From the NCBI RefSeq assembly GCF_900445235.1, contig NZ_UFSM01000001.1, positions 3,611,501 through 3,675,500 on the forward strand: 64,000 nucleotides of DNA. The letters are read 5' to 3'. The DNA comes from Aminobacter aminovorans. Its GTDB lineage: Bacteria; Pseudomonadota; Alphaproteobacteria; Rhizobiales; Rhizobiaceae. Under the pieces are notes generated by a model that made no database searches, had not been told where the DNA came from, and saw only the letters and a list, made by a program, of their open reading frames with translations. The position numbers were made by a program, and so were the translations under genes. The stretch's first letter is position 1. Every line of letters starts with the position of its first letter. Of the stretch, positions 52,102 through 61,820 are shown piece by piece.

Positions 52102-53096
52102 CCCAAGACATACCTCTCATCGCGGTCCGCGGCTTGCGGGTCGGTTTCCATACCGCGGGCGGCACGGTGGCTGCCGTCGACGACGTCGATTTCAGCGTCC
52201 GTGCCGGCGAAACGCTGGCGATTGTCGGCGAGTCCGGCTCGGGCAAGAGTGTCATGTCGCTTTCGCTGCTGCGACTGGTCCCAAGCGCAATCACAACAGG
52301 CGAGATCCTGTTTCGTGGCGATGACCTGCTGACCAAGCCAGCCCATGCGATGCGTGACATTCGCGGCGGCCGTATCGGCATGATCTTCCAGGAGCCCAAC
52401 ACATCGCTCAATCCGGTGCAGACGATCGGCGACCAGATCGTCGAGGCGATCCAGTTGCACGAGGCGGTCGGCAAGGCGGCAGCGCGCGCCCGTGCGGTCG
52501 AAGTACTGGAATTGACCGGCATCCCCTCGCCCCGTGCCCGGATGAAGAGTTATCCGCATGAACTCAGCGGCGGCATGCGCCAGCGCGCGATGATCGCCAT
52601 GGCGCTGGCCTGCCGGCCGGAGTTGCTGATCGCGGACGAACCGACGACCGCGCTCGACGTCACCGTGCAGGCCCAGATTCTGGACCTGATGCGCGAGCTC
52701 AAGGCGAATAGCGGTGCGGCGATCATCCTGATCACCCATGATCTCGGCGTGGTTGCCGAGATGGCCGACCGCGTCGCTGTGATGTATGCCGGCCGCATCG
52801 TCGAGATCGCGCCGGTCACCGATCTCTTCGACGGTCCGGAGCACCCCTACACGATCGGGCTGCTCAGCTCGATGCCTTCGATCGACGGCGACAGCGAAAC
52901 GCTGACGCCGATCGAAGGCAGCATGCCGGATCCGCTGGCGCTGCCCGCCGGTTGCCGGTTTCAGCCACGCTGCCCCTTCGCCATCAAGCGTTGTGCGATG
53001 GAGGCGCCGCCGCTTGAGACCGTCAGGCCGGGCCATTTGTCCGCATGCTGGCGCGCACCTCTCCTGGAAACCCTGACCCAGGGAGGACAACAATGA
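52098..53096 (+). CDS. Peptide-type ABC transporter ATP-binding protein (DppD-like)
   Basis: This 332-residue ATPase shows Walker [10 protein letters not shown], the signature [12 protein letters not shown] and Walker [13 protein letters not shown]. The C-terminal oligopeptide-transporter extension carries the conserved Cys cluster [14 protein letters not shown]. It pairs with the DppF-like ATPase that follows with a four-base overlap. The two ATPases form an asymmetric dimer that powers import. Confidence 0.95.
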   Translation: MTQDIPLIAVRGLRVGFHTAGGTVAAVDDVDFSVRAGETLAIVGESGSGKSVMSLSLLRLVPSAITTGEILFRGDDLLTKPAHAMRDIRGGRIGMIFQEPNTSLNPVQTIGDQIVEAIQLHEAVGKAAARARAVEVLELTGIPSPRARMKSYPHELSGGMRQRAMIAMALACRPELLIADEPTTALDVTVQAQILDLMRELKANSGAAIILITHDLGVVAEMADRVAVMYAGRIVEIAPVTDLFDGPEHPYTIGLLSSMPSIDGDSETLTPIEGSMPDPLALPAGCRFQPRCPFAIKRCAMEAPPLETVRPGHLSACWRAPLLETLTQGGQQ

Positions 53097-54193
53097 CGTC
53101 GCCCACCGATGCATCTGCCCCACTTCTGAAAGTCGAAGGGCTGAGCAAGACGTTCAGCGTCGCAGGCGCCTGGCCATGGCAGAAGCGGACGCTGAGCGCC
53201 GTCAATGACATCAGCTTCGGCATCGCCCCGGGCGAAACCCTGTCTTTGGTTGGCGAAAGCGGCTGCGGCAAGTCGACCGCCGGACGCATGTTGGTCGGGC
53301 TGGCCGCGCCGAGCTCGGGCCGGATCCTGTTCGAGGGCCAGGAACTGTCCGGACAGACCGCCAGCGAACAGCGCGCCATGCGCCGGCGTATCCAGTTGAT
53401 CTTCCAGGACCCCTACGGCTCGCTCAACCCACGCATGACCGTGGGCGAACTGATCGCCGAGCCTGCGCTGCTGCATGGGCTGGCCGACCGCAATAGCGCC
53501 AATGACAGGGTCGCCGAACTGCTTGGCCTGGTTGGCCTGGCAAAGCGGCATGCCGGGCGCTATCCGCACGAATTCTCCGGTGGTCAGCGCCAGCGCATCG
53601 GCATCGCCCGCGCGCTTGCTGTCGAACCCAGGCTGATCGTCTGCGACGAGCCCGTCTCCGCGCTCGATGTCTCGGTTCAGGCACAGATCGTCAACCTCCT
53701 GCAAAGCCTTCAGGATCGCCTGGGCCTTAGCTACCTGTTCATTTCCCACGGCCTGTCCGTCGTCCGCCACATCAGCCATCGCGTTGCGGTGATGTATCTT
53801 GGCAATATCGTCGAGATCGGGCCGAAGGCGGCGATCTTCGACCAGCCGTCGCACCCCTACACCAGAGCGCTTCTAGCCGCCGCACCTGTGCCGCGGCCGG
53901 GCGCCCGCCAGGCCAGCGTTGCGCTGGCCGGCGACATGCCAAGTCCGCTCGATCCACCTTCGGGGTGTCGCTTCCACCCAAGGTGCCCGTTTGCGATCGA
54001 GCGCTGCCGACGGGACATCCCGGCCCTTTCTCCTGGCGGTGATGGGCGGCTGGTGGCTTGCCACCGCTGGCAGGAAATTCCCGCCTTTCAGGCAAACGCA
54101 CCCGGCGCACAGCACGCGCCGAAAACGACCCGGCTGCTGGCGCTCTACCGCCAGGCGGCCGCCAATTCCAACTCCCGCATGAGCAGCAACTGA
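53093..54193 (+). CDS. Peptide-type ABC transporter ATP-binding protein (DppF-like)
   Basis: This 366-residue ATPase has Walker [12 protein letters not shown], the signature [15 protein letters not shown] and Walker [13 protein letters not shown]. The C-terminal oligopeptide domain has the [14 protein letters not shown] motif. A further 50-residue tail is unusually long. ATG 53093 overlaps the DppD stop by four bases; the frame opens earlier at 53045. The next gene starts 2 bp after its stop. Confidence 0.95.
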   Translation: MTSPTDASAPLLKVEGLSKTFSVAGAWPWQKRTLSAVNDISFGIAPGETLSLVGESGCGKSTAGRMLVGLAAPSSGRILFEGQELSGQTASEQRAMRRRIQLIFQDPYGSLNPRMTVGELIAEPALLHGLADRNSANDRVAELLGLVGLAKRHAGRYPHEFSGGQRQRIGIARALAVEPRLIVCDEPVSALDVSVQAQIVNLLQSLQDRLGLSYLFISHGLSVVRHISHRVAVMYLGNIVEIGPKAAIFDQPSHPYTRALLAAAPVPRPGARQASVALAGDMPSPLDPPSGCRFHPRCPFAIERCRRDIPALSPGGDGRLVACHRWQEIPAFQANAPGAQHAPKTTRLLALYRQAAANSNSRMSSN

Positions 54194-54195
54194 AG

Positions 54196-55191
54196 ATGTC
54201 GACGCAAATCTGGACACGGCTGGACTATGAACGAACGGGCAAGCAGATCGGCAATCTGCATTTCCCACACTCGGTTCATCGCTCCGCTTATGGCACGATC
54301 ACCATCCCGGTCGGGGTCGTCGCAGGCGGCAAGGGGCCGACGATGCTGCTCACCGCCGGCACCCATGGCGACGAATATGAAGGCCAGATCGCTCTGACCA
54401 AGCTGCTGCAGAGCATCGATCCCGCCTCGATCAACGGACGGCTGATCGTCCTGCCGATGCTCAATGCGCCGGCAGCCCTTGCCGGCAGCCGTGTGTCCCC
54501 GCTCGACGGCGGCAATCTCAACCGCGCCTATCCGGGCGATCCCCTGGGCGGACCGACAGCAGCCATCGCCGATTATGTCAGCTCCGTGCTGCTGCCTCTT
54601 GCCGATTTCTATCAGGATTTCCATGCCGGCGGCTCGTCGCTGAACTATCTTCCGTTCGTTTCCACCCGCCGCAGCGGCGATCCCGACCTCGACAGCCGCG
54701 CTTTGGAAGCCGCGCGGGCCTTCGGCGCCCCGCACCTGCAGGTCTGGGGCTACAGTCCCGATCCCCGGCTCTCGACGTCGGAGTCGAATCGCCAGGGCAT
54801 CATCTCGCTTGGTGGTGAGTTCGGCGGCGGCGGGACGGTGTCGCGGCAAGGCCTGGCGCTGATCGAAAACGGCATCCAGCGTCTCCTCGCCCATTTCGCC
54901 ATGGTGGAACAGACATTTGACCCTCCCTCACCTCCCGCGATCGAGTTCGAAGTGCTTGGCCGCGACTACTATGTCTATGCGACCGAGGACGGTGTGTTCG
55001 AGCCCATGACCGATCTCGGAGATCGCATCGAGGCCGGCGCGCTCTGCGGCATGGTCCATGCGGTGGACGATCCGGCGCGCCCTGCCACACCTCAGCATTT
55101 CGACATCTCCGGCATCGTCGTGTGCCAGCGGCACCCCTCGCTGGTCGTGCGCGGCGACTGCCTGGCCCATCTCGCAACACCAAGGATCTGA
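54196..55191 (+). CDS. Zinc deacylase of the succinylglutamate desuccinylase/aspartoacylase family
   Basis: This 331-residue M14-type hydrolase removes an acyl group from an amino compound, or acts on a related amide bond. Zinc ligands are His57 and Glu60 in AGTHGDEYEG and His143 in DFHAGG. The substrate-binding stretch DGGNLNRAYPGDP is present. A close relative is the N-acetyl-diaminobutyrate deacetylase of ectoine breakdown (DoeB). However, no other ectoine gene is in the window. The start follows the ATPase stop by 2 bp, so the enzyme is encoded in the same mRNA as the importer and probably acts on its cargo. Confidence 0.9.
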   Translation: MSTQIWTRLDYERTGKQIGNLHFPHSVHRSAYGTITIPVGVVAGGKGPTMLLTAGTHGDEYEGQIALTKLLQSIDPASINGRLIVLPMLNAPAALAGSRVSPLDGGNLNRAYPGDPLGGPTAAIADYVSSVLLPLADFYQDFHAGGSSLNYLPFVSTRRSGDPDLDSRALEAARAFGAPHLQVWGYSPDPRLSTSESNRQGIISLGGEFGGGGTVSRQGLALIENGIQRLLAHFAMVEQTFDPPSPPAIEFEVLGRDYYVYATEDGVFEPMTDLGDRIEAGALCGMVHAVDDPARPATPQHFDISGIVVCQRHPSLVVRGDCLAHLATPRI

Positions 55192-55192
55192 C

Positions 55193-56257
55193 ATGGCCGA
55201 GCCCATCAACGTCACGCAACTTCTCGATGGCCACGAAGCACCGCTTGGGCTGCCGGCTGCCATGGCGGAGCACCTTGCGGCAATACAGTCGGCGCGCGGC
55301 CGTATCGTCTTCATTGCGCAACGTGGCGATGCCATCGTCGGGTTGCTGATCGGGCGTCGGCGGCGCACGGCTACGATGCTTCGGGTGTCCCATTTCTGGG
55401 TCGATGCCGATGACATCGACTGCAACGCCGTCGGCAGCGAACTGGTATCGGCATTGGAGCAGTTGTCCCTCGACAGCGATATCCTGACCTGGCGCATCGC
55501 CGCGGTCTCGGGGGAGGATGTCATCTCCACCGGCTTGAGAGCTCTTGCCGGCGTCGCTGCCGCGCTGCAAGGTGCACCATATGCCGAGCGCCGACTGCGG
55601 AACGACGGGCCAATGGCAAGCTCCAGGACGCCGATCTACACCCAGACAACCGGGTTCACCTGTGGCTCTGCCTCGCTGATGATGGCCTTTGCCGGCCTCG
55701 ATCCTTCGTCCGCCATGGACCGTCTTCTGGAACTGGCGATGTGGCGCGAGGCGACGACGGTGGTATCGATGGACGGCCCTGGCGGCTGCGACCCTTACGG
55801 CCTCGCACTTGCGGCAAACTCGCGCGGTCATGCAGTGAAGGTGTTCATGAGCACGTCAGAAGCGATCCTCATCGATCGCGGCAATACCGAAGCCAAGCGC
55901 GACCTGATGAAATTCGTCCAGGCCGACTTCAAGAGCCGTGTGCTCGAAGCCGGCATCGAGGTCGAAGCGCGCCCCTTCACCATAGCCGAACTACGTAGCG
56001 CCGTGGCAGGCGGTTCGATCGCCGTGGTTCTGATCGACCAGAGGGAAACCCACGGCCGCACCGCACCGCATTGGGTGGTCGCCCATGCGGTGAGCGAGGA
56101 GCACTTCCTCGTCAACGATCCATGGTTCGAGGTCGATGCGCTCGAAAATGCCGCCGATGTCGTCGACCTGCCGATCCGCGATGCCATGCTCGATCGCATG
56201 GCCTGGTACGGAGAACCGGCCTATCGCGCGGCCCTGATCATCGGGCCGGCAACTTGA
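55193..56257 (+). CDS. C39-like cysteine peptidase with N-terminal GNAT-like region
   Basis: In this 354-residue protein, residues 145-350 form a peptidase C39-like domain. Gln151 and Cys157 lie in YTQTTGFTCGSAS, His293 in APHWVVAHAV, and Asp309 in LVNDPW: a complete papain-like triad plus oxyanion Gln. Residues 1-135 resemble a degenerate GNAT fold without a clear acetyl-CoA loop. Related GNAT/C39 proteins (Pfam Peptidase_C39-like, former DUF3335) are usually found beside RimK-like ligases, which are absent here. The ATG shares a base with the deacylase stop. A cytosolic peptidase acting on imported peptide is plausible. Confidence 0.85.
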   Translation: MAEPINVTQLLDGHEAPLGLPAAMAEHLAAIQSARGRIVFIAQRGDAIVGLLIGRRRRTATMLRVSHFWVDADDIDCNAVGSELVSALEQLSLDSDILTWRIAAVSGEDVISTGLRALAGVAAALQGAPYAERRLRNDGPMASSRTPIYTQTTGFTCGSASLMMAFAGLDPSSAMDRLLELAMWREATTVVSMDGPGGCDPYGLALAANSRGHAVKVFMSTSEAILIDRGNTEAKRDLMKFVQADFKSRVLEAGIEVEARPFTIAELRSAVAGGSIAVVLIDQRETHGRTAPHWVVAHAVSEEHFLVNDPWFEVDALENAADVVDLPIRDAMLDRMAWYGEPAYRAALIIGPAT

Positions 56258-56303
56258 TGCGGCTCTGACCGCAACTCGACAGGCGACGCGAACGATCGAG
56301 ACT

Positions 56304-57167
56304 TCAGCCTGTGGGCCGGGCATTGCCGCCAGCCGGGGAAAGCTGGCGGTCAAGCGCCAGTTCCAGAACACCCCGAACGATGTTGACCAAGGTTTCGGGT
56401 TTCGACGGACGCTCTTCGGGGTCGAAAGCAAGCCCAATTACCGCACTTTGGCCGCTCGGCGTTATCACGGGCCAGAAGTCAAAGCGCGAGGTGACAGCAG
56501 GGTAGACCCCGGCGCGCACGGCAGTCTGCGCCGCCAACGACGAAAGTGCTGCCTTTAGCTCGGTGTCCTGAAGCTCGACGGCCCCGACAATTTGCTTCAC
56601 GGAAACCGCATCGTCCGTGACAAGCATCACCACAGCAGGAACTTCGAAGAGCTCAGCCAGGGCTTCGGACGTAATCGCGACGATTGCCTCCGGTTTGTCG
56701 GCCGCCACGATATCGCGGCTGAAGCCTTGCAGTACATCCGTCTGCCTCCTCAGACTTGCCGAGTCGGCGGCCCTCCGGCCCGAGGTGTAGGCAGCGCCAC
56801 TCACGATAAGTCCGACGATGAAAAGCAGTGCGATCGCCCAGATGTTCGCCGGGTCACTGACAGCGAGCGAGTAGCGGGGCTCGGTGAGGAAGAAGTTGTA
56901 CGCGAGCGCGCCGAGTATGGCCGAGCAGAGCGAGGGACCCAGGCCGAAGCTGGCGCCTGCGATGACCACCGGCACTACAAAGATCAGGGAGAGGTTCGGG
57001 ATCGTTACCCCTATATCGACACTGACAGCCAGGACCGTGGCGACGACCGTCATCACCAACGCAGCCAGGTAGCCCACCACAGCCGGAGAATCCGCCGAGC
57101 TCGCCGGCGGATCAGCAGGTGGCATCCGTGTGACCTCCAGGTGCGACTTCGAACTGGCATCCACCAT
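56304..57167 (-). CDS. DUF4118 (KdpD-like) membrane sensor lacking a kinase domain
   Basis: This 287-residue protein has four membrane helices in the KdpD-type DUF4118 arrangement (about residues 28-125, including LVMTVVATVLAVSV and VVPVVIAGASFGLGPSL) with the conserved ALAYNFFLTEPRYSL. A GAF-like domain follows (about 150-270). It stops there: no histidine-kinase or ATP-binding domain follows, and no kinase gene is adjacent. It is an orphan sensor-like protein convergent on the C39 gene. Its partner, if any, is unknown. Confidence 0.88.
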   Translation of the reverse strand: MVDASSKSHLEVTRMPPADPPASSADSPAVVGYLAALVMTVVATVLAVSVDIGVTIPNLSLIFVVPVVIAGASFGLGPSLCSAILGALAYNFFLTEPRYSLAVSDPANIWAIALLFIVGLIVSGAAYTSGRRAADSASLRRQTDVLQGFSRDIVAADKPEAIVAITSEALAELFEVPAVVMLVTDDAVSVKQIVGAVELQDTELKAALSSLAAQTAVRAGVYPAVTSRFDFWPVITPSGQSAVIGLAFDPEERPSKPETLVNIVRGVLELALDRQLSPAGGNARPTG

Positions 57168-57563
57168 TGGCTCAACTCCTGTCCAACAACATGCCGTCTC
57201 GCGCTACACGTGGTTGACCGAATGACATCCAAGGTCCGCCTCGCCACCACCTGCGTGGTAGACGTTGTAGCGCTCTGCCCTGATGCGATAGTTGGCCAGA
57301 TGGCCATAAAAGGTCCATGCCGGGCTGAGCCACGAAAAATAGAATCTTCATAAAGAAACCAGGCATGGATGAACAAAGCCCGGGGGTCGCGCCAGGGTCG
57401 GAATTGGCCATCCGACGAAAGCTCCAGGGATGCCCATCAAAGTCCGTATATGGCGCATTGCTGCGCAATCCTGACCGCACGAGCCACAAGGTGACTTATC
57501 TGGCACTGCGATCGTCGTTCGGTGTGTTTCGGGCTGCGTGTCGCTCGGACGAACGGAGACCGC
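57168..57563. other. Gene-free stretch
   Basis: No supported coding frame is seen in these 396 bases. They include the upstream region of the DUF4118 gene and the end region of the aspartate-dehydrogenase-like gene. I see no clear terminator or repeat. Confidence 0.5.
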
Positions 57564-58391
57564 TCAGCGCACCAGCGGCGCAACCGCGTTTTCGATGAGA
57601 CGTACGAGGCTGAGCGCGGTCATCTCGGAGGATTTCGGATTGGTCTTCAGCGCCTCGTTCTCCAGCCTCAGCTCGAGCGTGCCGAAAGCGCCGGCGGCAC
57701 TGATCTCGTGGATGTTGCGCGAGGCCGAGGGATCGGCGGCCAGCACGACGCGCGTGCGGTCCAGGCCGATGCCCGACAAGGCCGAGATGACGGCGACGTT
57801 TGCATTCTGCGGAAACGCCTCCGCAGCCTGGCGCGCCGTGCCGGCGAAGAACTCCGTGCGCCTGGCAAGCCTGTCCAGGTCGATCATCTCGGCAGCCCGG
57901 GTGCCCTTCCAGGCAAGCGGCGGCTTGACGATTGTGTGCCTGACCTCGTCGACGGGCAGGACGGCAGCGGCGGCGAGCGCGCCAAGATCGCCAAGCGCGC
58001 CCGAGGGCACGACTACGCGGCTACCCATTTCCTCGGCGACGGCCAGGAGAAGGCCCAGCAGCGCTTCATCGGTGAACGCGCTTGCCGAGGACACCACGAA
58101 GCTTGCGGCATGGCGCAGGGCCGCCTCGCCCCAGATGGCGACTGCCGGTCGGCCAGCCACCTCGATCACCATGTCGATGTCGAGCCCAGCCAGTTCGTGC
58201 GGCCCGCTGATCAGGCGGGCACTCGCCGGCAAGCCGGGGCGTTCGAGTTCCGGATCGCGCACGGCGACGGCCACGATCTCGACGCCGGCCGGCTGCCGCT
58301 CGGCGAGCAACTCGCCGACCCGTGAGGCGATGGCACCCCAACCGACGAAGCAGAGCCGCAGACGGCGCTTGCGCTTGTCAGAGGCCGACAT
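57564..58391 (-). CDS. Aspartate dehydrogenase-like NAD(P)-dependent enzyme
   Basis: This 275-residue protein has an N-terminal Rossmann motif (LCFVGWGAIASRV). The C-terminal NVAVISALSGIGLDRTRVVLAADPSASRNIHEI is the signature of L-aspartate dehydrogenase (NadX-type), with the catalytic His in NIHEI. The reaction would be reversible conversion of an L-amino acid, usually aspartate, to a keto acid and ammonia. It overlaps livF by 14 bp and is the last gene of an amino-acid ABC importer operon, so it probably works on the imported compound rather than in NAD synthesis. No nadA or nadC genes are near. Confidence 0.9.
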   Translation of the reverse strand: MSASDKRKRRLRLCFVGWGAIASRVGELLAERQPAGVEIVAVAVRDPELERPGLPASARLISGPHELAGLDIDMVIEVAGRPAVAIWGEAALRHAASFVVSSASAFTDEALLGLLLAVAEEMGSRVVVPSGALGDLGALAAAAVLPVDEVRHTIVKPPLAWKGTRAAEMIDLDRLARRTEFFAGTARQAAEAFPQNANVAVISALSGIGLDRTRVVLAADPSASRNIHEISAAGAFGTLELRLENEALKTNPKSSEMTALSLVRLIENAVAPLVR

Positions 58392-59079
58392 AACGCTGCA
58401 CCAGTTCGGCGTTGTTGGTCAGGTCTTCGCCGCTGCCTGACCAGACGGTGCGGCCCTTCTCGAGGATGTAGTGACGGTCGGCGAGACGCTTCAGCACGTT
58501 GAGGTTCTTGTCGATCAACAGGATCGACTGCCCTTCCGCCTTGAGCGCCTCGATGCAGCCCCAGATTTCGGCACGGATGACCGGCGCCAGACCCTCGGTC
58601 GCCTCGTCGAGGATGAGCAGCTTGGGATTGGTCATCAGCGCGCGGCCGACGACAAGCATCTGCTGCTCGCCACCCGACAGGGTTCCGGCAGCCTGTCCGG
58701 CGCGCTCCTTGAGCCTCGGAAACAGCGCATAGACGCGTTCCAGCGTCCACGGGTCCTTGCGGCCGAGACGATTGGCTGCGGTGGCGACGAGGTTTTCGCG
58801 CACGGTGAGCGTCGAGAAGGTCTGGCGGCCCTCGGGCACCAGACCGACGCCAAGCCGCGCCACCGTTTCGGGCGTGGCGCCGCGCACGTCGCGGCCGGTG
58901 AAGCTGATTTCACCCGACAGCGGCTTGAGCAGCCCCATGATCGACTTGACGGTGGTGGTCTTGCCCATGCCGTTGCGGCCGAGCAGCGTCACCACCTCGC
59001 CATCGCCGATTTCGAGGGCGACATCGAAAAGCACCTGGCTGCGGCCATAGGCCGACTGCAGTCTGGCGACGCTCAGCAT
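58378..59079 (-). CDS. Branched-chain-type ABC transporter ATP-binding protein (LivF-like)
   Basis: This 233-residue ATPase has Walker A GRNGMGKTT, the signature LSGGEQQMLVVGRAL and Walker B LLILDEATEGLAP, the LivF pattern. It works with LivG, the two permeases LivH and LivM, and the periplasmic binding protein. It overlaps livG by 7 bp and the dehydrogenase by 14 bp. The transported compound is not told by the ATPase. Confidence 0.95.
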   Translation of the reverse strand: MLSVARLQSAYGRSQVLFDVALEIGDGEVVTLLGRNGMGKTTTVKSIMGLLKPLSGEISFTGRDVRGATPETVARLGVGLVPEGRQTFSTLTVRENLVATAANRLGRKDPWTLERVYALFPRLKERAGQAAGTLSGGEQQMLVVGRALMTNPKLLILDEATEGLAPVIRAEIWGCIEALKAEGQSILLIDKNLNVLKRLADRHYILEKGRTVWSGSGEDLTNNAELVQRYVGL

Positions 59080-59828
59080 AGCTCGTCTCCCTCGCCCAGA
59101 TAGGCTGTGCGGACCTCAGGATTGTCCCTGATCTCGTCGACGGTGCCGGTGGCGATGATGCGACCATAGACCAGCACCGAGATCCGGTCGGCCAGCGCGA
59201 ACACCGCCTCCATGTCGTGCTCGACGAGCAGCATCGGGACCTGGTTCCTGAGACCACGCAGCATCTCGATCATCTGCTGGCTTTCGACATGGCCAAGGCC
59301 TGCCATCGGCTCGTCGAGCAGCAGCAGGCGCGGCCTGGTGGCGAGCGCCACGGCAAGCTCGAGCTGCTTCTGCTCGCCATGCGACAGGTTGGCGACCAGT
59401 TCGCTTGCCCGGTCGGCCAGGCCCGCAGCATCGAGGAAACTTCGTGCGCTTGCGCGCAGCTGGTGCTCGTGGCGGACGTTGCCCCAGAAGCGGAAGCTGT
59501 GACCCTGGCGCACCTGGATGGCGATGGCGACGTTGTCGAGCACCGTGTAGTCGGGCAGCAGGCAGGTGATCTGGAAGGTGCGTGCCAGCCCCATCGACAC
59601 GCGCCTGGCGGTCGGCAGGCTGGTGATCGGCACACCGTCGAGCTCGATCGTGCCCTCGTTCTGCCTGAGCTCGCCCATCAACTGAGAAATCAACGTGGTC
59701 TTGCCGGCGCCATTGGGGCCGATCAATGCGTGGATCTCACCTGGATTGACGGTGAGGTCGACATGATCGGTGGCAAGCAGGCCGCCGAAACGCTTGACCA
59801 TGCCCTTGACGTTGAGGACCGGCGTCAT
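59073..59828 (-). CDS. Branched-chain-type ABC transporter ATP-binding protein (LivG-like)
   Basis: This 251-residue ATPase has Walker A GPNGAGKTT, the signature LSHGEQKQLELAVAL and Walker B LLLLDEPMAGL, the LivG pattern. It is the second ATPase of the importer. Its ATG overlaps livM by four bases, and it overlaps livF by seven, so all the ATPase and permease genes are tightly coupled. Confidence 0.95.
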   Translation of the reverse strand: MTPVLNVKGMVKRFGGLLATDHVDLTVNPGEIHALIGPNGAGKTTLISQLMGELRQNEGTIELDGVPITSLPTARRVSMGLARTFQITCLLPDYTVLDNVAIAIQVRQGHSFRFWGNVRHEHQLRASARSFLDAAGLADRASELVANLSHGEQKQLELAVALATRPRLLLLDEPMAGLGHVESQQMIEMLRGLRNQVPMLLVEHDMEAVFALADRISVLVYGRIIATGTVDEIRDNPEVRTAYLGEGDELC

Positions 59829-60808
59829 GCGCGCCTCCCGAGCAGCCTGCTACCCAGGCCCTGGACGCCGCCCTGGGTGTAGAGGACCACGAACAAAAGG
59901 ATCAGGCCGAGGCCGAGCTGCCAGTTCTCCGTCCATGAGGCGAGGATCGATTCAAGCACGATGAACGCGGCAGCGCCAAGCAGCGGGCCGAACAGCGTGC
60001 CGACGCCGCCGAGGATGACCATTACCATCAGTTCGCCCGACTTGGTCCAGTGGATCATGTCGGGGCTGGCATAACGCAGGAAGTTGGCCATCAGCGCGCC
60101 GGCAAGGCCGCAGCCCATTCCCGAGATGACGAAGGCCATCAGCTTGTAGCGGTAGGCCGGCAGGCCGATGGCGGCCATGCGCTTTTCACTCTGGCGCAGG
60201 CCGACGATGACGTTGCCGAAGCGCGAATTGACGATGCGCCAGAGGATGAAGAAGAACGCCACCGTGATCGCCAGGCAGACATAATAGACTGTCTGCTTGT
60301 CGCGCATGTTGAGCCCGGGCAATTCATTGGCGCGGCGAATGATCAGGCCGTCGTCGCCGCCGTAGGTCTTCAGCGAGACGAACAGGAAGAACAGCATCTG
60401 GGCGAAGGCGAGCGTGATCATGATGAACTGCACGCCGCCGGTGCGCAGCGACAGCGCGCCGATGAGTGCCGCCATCAGGCCGGAGACCATCAGCGCGACC
60501 GGAATGGTAATCAGCAGTTGGTTGGTGCCCGGGATGAAGCCGAGCAAAGGCTCGCCCAGCGAATAATGCTGGTAGAGGATGCCGACGACATAACCGCCGA
60601 TGCCGAAGAACGCGGCGTGGCCGAAGCTGACCATGCCGCCATAGCCGAGCACGAAGTTGAGGCTGGCGGCGGCAATGCCGTAGATCAGCACGCGCGTTGC
60701 GAGCGACGTCAACGCCGCATAGCCGGTTGCATCGGCGACCGCAGGCAGTGCGATCAGCGCGATCAGCACGCCGGCAAGCAATACGGGTCGCTTGAGTGTC
60801 TTTTCCAT
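59825..60808 (-). CDS. Branched-chain-type ABC transporter permease (LivM-like)
   Basis: This 327-residue membrane protein has multiple helices (VLLAGVLIALIALPAV at the start). The LivM signature GALSLRTGGVQFIMITLAFAQ is present, as is the permease-ATPase contact region GLRQSEKRMAAIGLPAYRYK. Together with LivH it forms the translocation channel. It lies 19 bp after livH. Confidence 0.95.
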   Translation of the reverse strand: MEKTLKRPVLLAGVLIALIALPAVADATGYAALTSLATRVLIYGIAAASLNFVLGYGGMVSFGHAAFFGIGGYVVGILYQHYSLGEPLLGFIPGTNQLLITIPVALMVSGLMAALIGALSLRTGGVQFIMITLAFAQMLFFLFVSLKTYGGDDGLIIRRANELPGLNMRDKQTVYYVCLAITVAFFFILWRIVNSRFGNVIVGLRQSEKRMAAIGLPAYRYKLMAFVISGMGCGLAGALMANFLRYASPDMIHWTKSGELMVMVILGGVGTLFGPLLGAAAFIVLESILASWTENWQLGLGLILLFVVLYTQGGVQGLGSRLLGRRA

Positions 60809-60827
60809 GGGCCAGTCAGCGCCTAGT

Positions 60828-61742
60828 TCAGGAATTGCGGATGAACAGGCCCTTCGGCCTGATGAGGAGGACGATCGCCATCAACAGATAGATGCCCATC
60901 GAGGAGATACCGGCGCCGAGCGCGTCGGCCTCCGGGCCGACCATGACCTGGCGCAGCAAGCCCGGCAGGTAGGCGCGCAAACCGGTGTCGACGACACCGA
61001 GGATGAGGCTGGCGAAGAAGGCGCCACGGATCGACCCAACGCCGCCAATGACGACGACGACGAAAGTGGTGATCAGGATCTGCTCGCCCATGCCGACCTG
61101 GACGGCGAGGATCGGTCCGGCCATGAAGCCTGCAAGACCCGCCAGAAGCGCACCGAGGCCGAAGACCAGCGTGTAGAGCAGCCGGATGTCGACGCCGAGC
61201 GCGCGCACCATTTCACGGTTGGTCGAGCCGGCGCGCACCAGCATGCCGATGCGCGTCTTGTTGATCAGCAAATAGAGCCCGAGCGCCACGAGCAGGCCGA
61301 CGGCGATGATTGCGAGGCGATAGACCGGATAGACCAGCCCCGGCAGCAGCTCGACCGAACCGCCGAGCACTTCCGGCATCGACACGAACAGCGGCTGGCG
61401 CCCGAACAGGATGGTTATCGTCTGGTTGAAGATCAGGATCAGGCCGAAGGTCGCCAGCACTTGATCGAGATGGTCTCGGCCATAGAGCCGCCGCACGACG
61501 AGGAACTCGATCGCAGCACCGGTGACGGCAGCCGCAGCAAGCGCTGCCGGGATGCCTAGCCAGAACGAGCCGGTCTCGGCGGCGACCCATGTGCCGGCAT
61601 AGGCGCCGATCATGTAGATCGAGCCATGCGCCAGGTTGATGACGCCCATGATGCCAAAGATCAGCGTCAGGCCGGCCGCCAGCAAGAAGAGCATGACGCC
61701 GAATTGCACGCCATTCAGCATTTGTTCGAGGAAGAGCGTCAT
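60828..61742 (-). CDS. Branched-chain-type ABC transporter permease (LivH-like)
   Basis: This 304-residue permease has the LivH-type N-terminus (EQMLNGVQFGVMLFLLAAGLTL, IMGVINLAHGSIYM). The coupling region AGSTNREMVRALGVDIRLLY follows. A hairpin lies between the upstream binding-protein gene and this start. Expression of the permease may thus be lower than that of the binding protein. Confidence 0.95.
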   Translation of the reverse strand: MTLFLEQMLNGVQFGVMLFLLAAGLTLIFGIMGVINLAHGSIYMIGAYAGTWVAAETGSFWLGIPAALAAAAVTGAAIEFLVVRRLYGRDHLDQVLATFGLILIFNQTITILFGRQPLFVSMPEVLGGSVELLPGLVYPVYRLAIIAVGLLVALGLYLLINKTRIGMLVRAGSTNREMVRALGVDIRLLYTLVFGLGALLAGLAGFMAGPILAVQVGMGEQILITTFVVVVIGGVGSIRGAFFASLILGVVDTGLRAYLPGLLRQVMVGPEADALGAGISSMGIYLLMAIVLLIRPKGLFIRNS

Positions 61743-61776
61743 CGCCTGTCGTTTCGATTGGAAAAACTTGAAATCT

Positions 61777-61802
61777 GGCGAGCGGCATCGTGGCCGCCCG
61801 CC
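61777..61802 (-). promoter_or_regulatory. Intercistronic hairpin between binding protein and LivH-like permease
   Basis: On the minus strand GGCGGGCGGC pairs with GCCGCTCGCC (one G-U pair) around a CACGAT loop. It lies in the 78-bp gap between the SBP stop and the permease start and has no T-run. It parallels the hairpin at 50174-50212 in the other import operon. Confidence 0.55.
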
Positions 61803-61820
61803 ATGGCTGATCGATCGGGC

